Below are positions 6,267-10,565 of a stretch of 10,565 nucleotides of DNA, piece by piece. Made by a program: the position numbers and the translations under genes. A model generated the notes under the pieces. The model searched no databases. It was not told where the DNA came from and saw nothing but the letters and a program-made list of their open reading frames with translations. This DNA comes from Pseudomonadota bacterium (GTDB taxonomy: Bacteria; Pseudomonadota; Gammaproteobacteria; Burkholderiales; Burkholderiaceae_B). Each line of letters begins with the position of its first letter. Position 1 is the stretch's first letter. The stretch covers positions 1-10,565 of the forward strand of contig JAEZGR010000261.1 of the NCBI GenBank assembly GCA_023437255.1, read 5' to 3'.

Positions 6267-7178
6267 ATGCTCACCTTTCAGCAGATCATCCTCAAGCTAC
6301 AGCAATACTGGGACAGCCAGGGTTGCGCGTTGCTCCAGCCCTACGATATGGAAGTGGGTGCGGGCACCTCTCACACAGCAACCTTCCTGCGTTCCATAGG
6401 CCCCGAGCCCTGGCGCGCGGCCTACGTGCAGCCCTCGCGCCGCCCCAAAGACGGCCGCTACGGCGAAAACCCCAACCGGCTTCAGCACTATTACCAGTAT
6501 CAGGTCGTGCTCAAGCCTGCCCCACCCGAAATCATCGAGCTCTACATCGGTTCTCTGGTCGCACTGGGCATCAACCCCGCCGAACACGATATCCGCTTTG
6601 TGGAAGACGACTGGGAAAACCCCACGCTGGGTGCATGGGGCCTGGGCTGGGAGGTCTGGCTCAATGGCATGGAAGTCACCCAGTTCACCTACTTCCAGCA
6701 GGTCGGCGGGCTCGACTGCTACCCCGCCACGGGCGAAATCACCTACGGTCTTGAGCGTCTGGCCATGTACCTGCAAGGCGTGGAAAGCGTCTACGACCTG
6801 GTCTGGACTCACGGGCCCGACGGCAAGGCCATCTTCTACCGCGACGTATTCCATCAGAACGAGGTCGAGCAGTCGGCCTACAACTTCGAACATGCGTCGA
6901 CCGAGATGCTGTTCAGCCACTTCAGCGATTACGAAGCCGAAGCACGCCGCCTGATCGACGTACCGCTGGCGCTGCCTGCCTACGAGGCAACGCTCAAGGC
7001 TGCCCATACCTTCAACCTGCTCGATGCGCGCGGCGCCATCAGCGTGACCGAACGTGCCGCCTACATCGGACGCATCCGCAACCTGTCCCGGGCTGTTGCC
7101 CAGGCCTATTACGATTCCCGCGAGAAACTAGGATTCCCCATGCTGGCCAACCCTTCGGCCCTGGAGGCCGCGCAATGA
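6267..7178 (+). CDS. glyQ: Glycyl-tRNA synthetase alpha subunit
   Basis: The catalytic subunit of the bacterial alpha2beta2 glycyl-tRNA synthetase, a class II enzyme that forms glycyl-AMP and charges tRNA-Gly. The 303 residues follow the family along their full length: [11 protein letters not shown] (26-36), the motif 2 region [20 protein letters not shown] (55-74), [21 protein letters not shown] (111-131) and motif 3 around [15 protein letters not shown] (156-170). The start [15 protein letters not shown] at 6267 is the family N-terminus; an open frame further upstream to 6174 adds an unrelated stretch. The Shine-Dalgarno before 6267 is poor. The stop overlaps the glyS start by 4 nt (ATGA), in line with equal production of the two subunits. 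There is no doubt about the identity. Confidence 0.98.
   Translation: MLTFQQIILKLQQYWDSQGCALLQPYDMEVGAGTSHTATFLRSIGPEPWRAAYVQPSRRPKDGRYGENPNRLQHYYQYQVVLKPAPPEIIELYIGSLVALGINPAEHDIRFVEDDWENPTLGAWGLGWEVWLNGMEVTQFTYFQQVGGLDCYPATGEITYGLERLAMYLQGVESVYDLVWTHGPDGKAIFYRDVFHQNEVEQSAYNFEHASTEMLFSHFSDYEAEARRLIDVPLALPAYEATLKAAHTFNLLDARGAISVTERAAYIGRIRNLSRAVAQAYYDSREKLGFPMLANPSALEAAQ
7163..7167 (+). promoter_or_regulatory. Ribosome binding site of glyS inside the glyQ 3' end
   Basis: GGAGG, 7 nt before the glyS ATG at 7175. It shows that the overlapping glyS start is served by its own strong site. Confidence 0.75.
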
Positions 7179-9316
7179 GCGTCCAGCCCCAGACCCGCCC
7201 CCTGCTCGTCGAACTGTTCACCGAAGAACTGCCGCCCAAGGCCCTGCCGAAACTCGGCCAGGCATTCGCCGAGGGCCTGCGCAAGTCGCTGGAACAGAAC
7301 CATTTGCTGGCCTCCGGCTGCGCCACGCGCCCCCTGGCCACCCCGCGCCGCCTTGCGGCCGTATTTGACGCCGTGCTTGGCCAGGCGCCCGAGCAGCAGT
7401 ACACCGAAAAGCTCATGCCCGCCAAGGTCGGCCTGACAGAAGACCGCCAGATGACGCCCGCACTGCAGAAAAAACTGGAGGCCAAGGGCCTGGCACATCT
7501 GAGCGTCGATGATCTCGTCATCGAATCCGATGGCAAGCAGGACTACCTGTACGCACGCGGCGTTGCCGCAGGCGAGACGCTTGAAGCCGGCCTGCAGAAG
7601 GCCCTCGACCAGGCGATCGCGCAGCTGCCCATTCCCAAGGTCATGCGCTACCAGCTCGCCGACGGCGTCACCAGCGTACGTTTCGTGCGCCCTGCGCATC
7701 GCCTTGTCGCCCTGTGGGGTGACCAGGTGGTTCCCGTACAGGCCCTTGGCCTGACTGCCGGTCGCAGTACCGAAGGCCACCGCTTCATGTCGCAAGGCGA
7801 GATCCGCATCGAATCCGCCGACACCTACGAATCGCAGTTGCTGGAACAAGGCCGGGTGATTGCGGGCTTTGAAGCGCGCCGCGCCGACATCCAGAAGCAG
7901 CTTCAGCAGAAGGCCGACACACTGGGCGCGACCATCGGCGACGATCCACAGGTCACGGCGCTGCTCGACGAGGTCACCGCACTGGTCGAGCACCCCACCG
8001 TCTATGTGGGTGAGTTCGACGAAGCCTTTCTACGGGTGCCGCCGGAATGCCTGATTCTCACGATGCGGCTCAATCAAAAGTATTTCCCGCTGTTCGAACC
8101 TGGCTCGGGCCGGCTCACGCATCGCTTCCTGATCGTGAGCAACATGCAGGTGGCAGACGCCACGAACATCATCGAAGGCAATCAGCGCGTGGTTCGGCCC
8201 CGCCTTGCCGACGCGCAGTTCTTCTTTGAAACCGACCGCCGCACCCCGCTCGCCGACCGTGTGCCGCAGCTGGCGACCAGCGTCTATCACAACAAGCTCG
8301 GCTCGGTGCTGCAGCGTGTCGAACGCATCCGCAGCATCGCCACCCATATCGCCGGCCAGCTGGGTCTCGACCCGGCTGTCGCCGACCGCGCCGCCCTGCT
8401 CGCCAAGGCCGACCTGAACTCCAACATGGTGGGCGAGTTCCCCGAGCTTCAGGGTGTCATGGGCGCCTATTACGCCGAAGCCGACGGCGAGGCCGCCGAA
8501 GTGGTCGAAGCCATACGCGGTCAGTACCGCATCCGCCTCGACGCGCCCGTCACCGACAACACCCTGGCCGCGGCCGTGCTGTTCATGGCCGAACGCCTCG
8601 AGGTATTGGTGGGCATCTGGGGCATCGGGCTCGTCCCCACCGGCGAACGCGACCCTTACGGTCTGCGCCGCGCCGCCCTGGGGCTCATCAGCGCCTACGA
8701 ACAACTTGCTGCCGGCGGCAAGCTGGCACTGACCGACCCGGCAACGCTGCGCCTCGACGCACTGCTGGCATTCACCGCCGGCACCTTCGAAGCCGGGACC
8801 CTCGCACAAGAAACCACCGCCGAAGTGGCCGGCTTCATCTACGAACGCTACCGCAACCAGCTTGGCGCCTACGACCGCAATGTGGTCGACGCCGTGCTGG
8901 CGCTCGAGCCGCCGCTCCACCAAGTGCTCGGTCGCATTGCAGCGTGTGCGGCATTCGCAGAGCGGCCCGAGGCCGCCAGCCTGGCTGCCGCCAACAAGCG
9001 CATTACCAACCTGCTCAAGAAAGCCGATTCCGATATCGGCGAGCTCGACGCCTCGCGCCTCACCGAACCGGCCGAACAGGCGCTTGCGGCACGAATCGCA
9101 GAACTGGCACCCGTTGCGCGGCGCCAGTTCCAGGAAGGCGACTTCAGCGCTTCGCTGGCCACCCTGGCCGGCTCACGCGCGGCGGTCGATGATTTCTTCA
9201 ACGACGTCATGGTCATGGCTGAAGACCCCGAGGTGCGGCGCAACCGACTCGCCCTGCTGAGCATGCTGCATCGAAGCATGAACGAGGTCGCCGATATTGC
9301 GAGGCTCGCTCAGTGA
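7175..9316 (+). CDS. glyS: Glycyl-tRNA synthetase beta subunit
   Basis: The beta subunit of tetrameric glycyl-tRNA synthetase, which binds and positions tRNA-Gly for the alpha-subunit active site. The 713 residues are close to the family's usual size (about 690). The N-terminus [15 protein letters not shown] (10-24) is diagnostic. The middle part has the conserved block from [13 protein letters not shown] (273-285) to [11 protein letters not shown] (297-307), [13 protein letters not shown] (373-385) in the HD-like region, and [15 protein letters not shown] (490-504). The DALR-type anticodon-binding domain closes the protein, with [11 protein letters not shown] (606-616) and [30 protein letters not shown] residues at 670-695. 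The gene overlaps glyQ by 4 nt and gmhB by 4 nt. No frameshift or missing block was seen. Confidence 0.98.
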   Translation: MSVQPQTRPLLVELFTEELPPKALPKLGQAFAEGLRKSLEQNHLLASGCATRPLATPRRLAAVFDAVLGQAPEQQYTEKLMPAKVGLTEDRQMTPALQKKLEAKGLAHLSVDDLVIESDGKQDYLYARGVAAGETLEAGLQKALDQAIAQLPIPKVMRYQLADGVTSVRFVRPAHRLVALWGDQVVPVQALGLTAGRSTEGHRFMSQGEIRIESADTYESQLLEQGRVIAGFEARRADIQKQLQQKADTLGATIGDDPQVTALLDEVTALVEHPTVYVGEFDEAFLRVPPECLILTMRLNQKYFPLFEPGSGRLTHRFLIVSNMQVADATNIIEGNQRVVRPRLADAQFFFETDRRTPLADRVPQLATSVYHNKLGSVLQRVERIRSIATHIAGQLGLDPAVADRAALLAKADLNSNMVGEFPELQGVMGAYYAEADGEAAEVVEAIRGQYRIRLDAPVTDNTLAAAVLFMAERLEVLVGIWGIGLVPTGERDPYGLRRAALGLISAYEQLAAGGKLALTDPATLRLDALLAFTAGTFEAGTLAQETTAEVAGFIYERYRNQLGAYDRNVVDAVLALEPPLHQVLGRIAACAAFAERPEAASLAAANKRITNLLKKADSDIGELDASRLTEPAEQALAARIAELAPVARRQFQEGDFSASLATLAGSRAAVDDFFNDVMVMAEDPEVRRNRLALLSMLHRSMNEVADIARLAQ
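9301..9304 (+). promoter_or_regulatory. Ribosome binding site supporting the GTG start of gmhB
   Basis: GAGG, 8 nt before the GTG at 9313. It lies in the last codons of glyS and makes the GTG start credible. Confidence 0.6.
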
Positions 9317-9852
9317 AGCTGGTCATTCTCGACCGCGACGGCGTCATCAATGAAGACAGCGATGCCTTCATCAAGACGCCCGAAGAGTGGCAGCCGATCC
9401 CCGGCAGCCTGGATGCGATCGCACGCCTGTCACGTGCCGGCTGGCGGGTGGTCGTCGCCACCAACCAGTCGGGGCTCGCACGCGGCCTGTTCTCGATGGA
9501 TTCGCTCAATCAGATCCATGCGCGACTGCGACGCGAGTTGGCCGATGCCGGCGGTGTCATCGATGCCTTCTTCATCTGCACGCACGGGCCCGACGAAGGA
9601 TGCCGCTGCCGCAAACCGGCGCCCGGCCTGTTTGAAGACATTGCCCGCCGCTACGACATCAATCTGCAGGGCGTACCTGCGGTAGGCGACTCGCTGCGCG
9701 ATCTGCAGGCCGCCACGGCGCTGGGGTGCAGCCCGTGGCTGGTTCGCACCGGCAAGGGCGAGCGCACCCTTCAGGCAGGTGGCCTGCCCGCCGGCACCGT
9801 GGTGTGCGCTGACCTGGGCGCCGTGGTCGACGAACTGCTCGCCGGAGACTGA
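9313..9852 (+). CDS. gmhB: D-glycero-D-manno-heptose 1,7-bisphosphate 7-phosphatase
   Basis: A HAD-family phosphatase that removes the 7-phosphate of heptose 1,7-bisphosphate on the way to ADP-heptose for the LPS inner core. In the 179 residues the HAD motifs are complete: DRDGVIN with D7 and D9, ATNQSG (49-54), K101 in RKPAPG, and GDSLRD with D126. The zinc site typical of GmhB is present as C89, H91, C97 and C99; the loop between the second and third ligand is shorter than in the Escherichia coli enzyme. Translation begins at GTG, overlapping the glyS stop by 4 nt (GTGA), with GAGG 8 nt upstream. The next in-frame ATG is deep in the protein and would remove the nucleophile, so GTG is the start. 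The rest of the heptose pathway is not in the window. Histidinol-phosphatase-like activity is a remote alternative. Confidence 0.93.
   Translation: MKLVILDRDGVINEDSDAFIKTPEEWQPIPGSLDAIARLSRAGWRVVVATNQSGLARGLFSMDSLNQIHARLRRELADAGGVIDAFFICTHGPDEGCRCRKPAPGLFEDIARRYDINLQGVPAVGDSLRDLQAATALGCSPWLVRTGKGERTLQAGGLPAGTVVCADLGAVVDELLAGD
9844..9847 (+). promoter_or_regulatory. Ribosome binding site of plsC
   Basis: GGAG, 6 nt before the ATG at 9854, inside the end of gmhB. Confidence 0.6.
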
Positions 9853-9853
9853 C

Positions 9854-10565
9854 ATGGCCTGGATCCGCGCAATCATCTATCAGCTTTTCCTCATCGTCAC
9901 GGTCATTCCCTACGCACTCGCGTGCCTGATCTGGATGCCGCTGCCGATCTCGATCCGCTACCGACTTACGGTGGGCTGGCCCCGGCTGGCAGTCTGGGGG
10001 GCCAAGGTGATTCTTGGCCTGCGCTGGCAGACCAAGGGCTGGGAAAACCTCCCGGACTCACCTGCCATCCTGCTTTCCAAGCACCAGTCTGCCTGGGAAA
10101 CCATGTTCTTCGCCGGTTATCTCCCGCGCGATGTCTGCTTCGTCTACAAGCGGGAACTGCACCGAATTCCCTTCTTTGGCTGGGGCCTGGCGCTGCTGCG
10201 CATGATTCCCATCGACCGCTCGCGCGGTCGCGAAGCCTTTGATCAGGTGATCCGCATCGGTCGCCAGCGCCTGGAAGAGGGCCGTTGGCCCCTGCTGTTC
10301 CCGGAAGGGACACGCATGGCCCCCGGCAAGACGGGCCGCTACAAGATGGGCGGTGCGCTGCTGGCCGAGGCCACTCGTGCACCGGTGGTTCCCATTGCCC
10401 ACAATGCCGGCGAATTGTGGCCGCGCAATGCCTTTCTCAAAAAACCCGGTGTCATCACGGTGTCAGTCGGGCCCCCCATTCCCACCGAAGGCCTCACCGC
10501 GGCTGAAATCAACGAGAAGGTGCAGGCCTGGATCGAGGCCGAGATGCGCGTACTGAATCCTGAAC
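9854..10565 (+). CDS. plsC: 1-acyl-sn-glycerol-3-phosphate acyltransferase, C-terminus cut by the window edge
   Basis: A membrane-associated acyltransferase that converts lysophosphatidate to phosphatidate in phospholipid synthesis. The frame is open for 237 residues to the last base, with no stop in the window; judging by family size, little is missing. An N-terminal hydrophobic segment (about residues 5-29) should anchor it in the inner membrane. Motif I is KHQSAWE, with H77 followed four residues later by E82 in place of the usual aspartate (HX4E, not HX4D). IPIDRSRG (118-125) is motif II, LFPEGTRM (148-155) motif III and VVPIAHNAG (178-186) motif IV. The start is 1 nt after the gmhB stop with GGAG 6 nt upstream, so it belongs to the glyQ-glyS-gmhB transcript. 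The family is certain. An acyltransferase of related substrate (for example lyso-ornithine lipid) is a less likely alternative. Confidence 0.92.
   Translation, partial: MAWIRAIIYQLFLIVTVIPYALACLIWMPLPISIRYRLTVGWPRLAVWGAKVILGLRWQTKGWENLPDSPAILLSKHQSAWETMFFAGYLPRDVCFVYKRELHRIPFFGWGLALLRMIPIDRSRGREAFDQVIRIGRQRLEEGRWPLLFPEGTRMAPGKTGRYKMGGALLAEATRAPVVPIAHNAGELWPRNAFLKKPGVITVSVGPPIPTEGLTAAEINEKVQAWIEAEMRVLNPE

Noticed and set aside
8030..8923. A 297-residue minus-strand open frame inside glyS, and a similar one at 7109-7993.
   Set aside because: Both lie wholly or almost wholly within the well-conserved glyS frame and show no domain.

Overview
The window is GC-rich, gene-dense bacterial chromosome. 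The gene content and order (glyQ-glyS-gmhB-plsC as one tight block, folK close by) and the protein sequences point to a betaproteobacterium of the Burkholderiales, most like the Alcaligenaceae (Bordetella/Achromobacter relatives). That placement rests on recognised protein similarity and was not tested by a search. No mobile element, tRNA, rRNA or CRISPR array was seen.

Layout. (1) 1-291, plus strand: the C-terminal part of folK (folate synthesis), entering from the left edge. (2) 313-6041, minus strand: a five-gene catabolic cluster, in transcription order a crotonase-family enoyl-CoA hydratase, a class I Fe-S fumarase, an AMP-forming acyl-CoA synthetase, a MaoC/HTD2-type hot-dog dehydratase and a CitE-like CoA-ester lyase. 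Spacers are 92, 7, 42 and 2 nt, so it is very probably one operon. It converges on folK with only 21 nt between the stop codons. (3) 6042-6266: a 225-nt divergent intergenic region with a good -10 for the minus-strand operon, two overlapping inverted repeats beside it that look like operators, and a weaker candidate promoter for glyQ. (4) 6267 to the right edge, plus strand: glyQ, glyS, gmhB and plsC (cut by the edge), joined by a 4-nt overlap, a 4-nt overlap and a 1-nt gap.

How the genes work together. The plus-strand block is housekeeping: both subunits of tetrameric glycyl-tRNA synthetase, then a heptose phosphatase for LPS inner core and an acyltransferase for phospholipid synthesis. The minus-strand operon contains the parts of an acid-to-CoA-ester degradation route: activation by a ligase, hydration by one or two hydratases, and retro-aldol cleavage by a CitE-like lyase. 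The MaoC-like/CitE-like pair matches the last two steps of itaconate degradation (itaconyl- or mesaconyl-CoA hydratase, then citramalyl-CoA lyase), and class I fumarases are known to hydrate mesaconate. I therefore propose, as inference, a C5-dicarboxylate (mesaconate/citramalate/itaconate) pathway giving acetyl-CoA and pyruvate, with an ATP-dependent ligase in place of the usual CoA-transferase. No regulator, transporter or CoA-transferase gene is present in the window.
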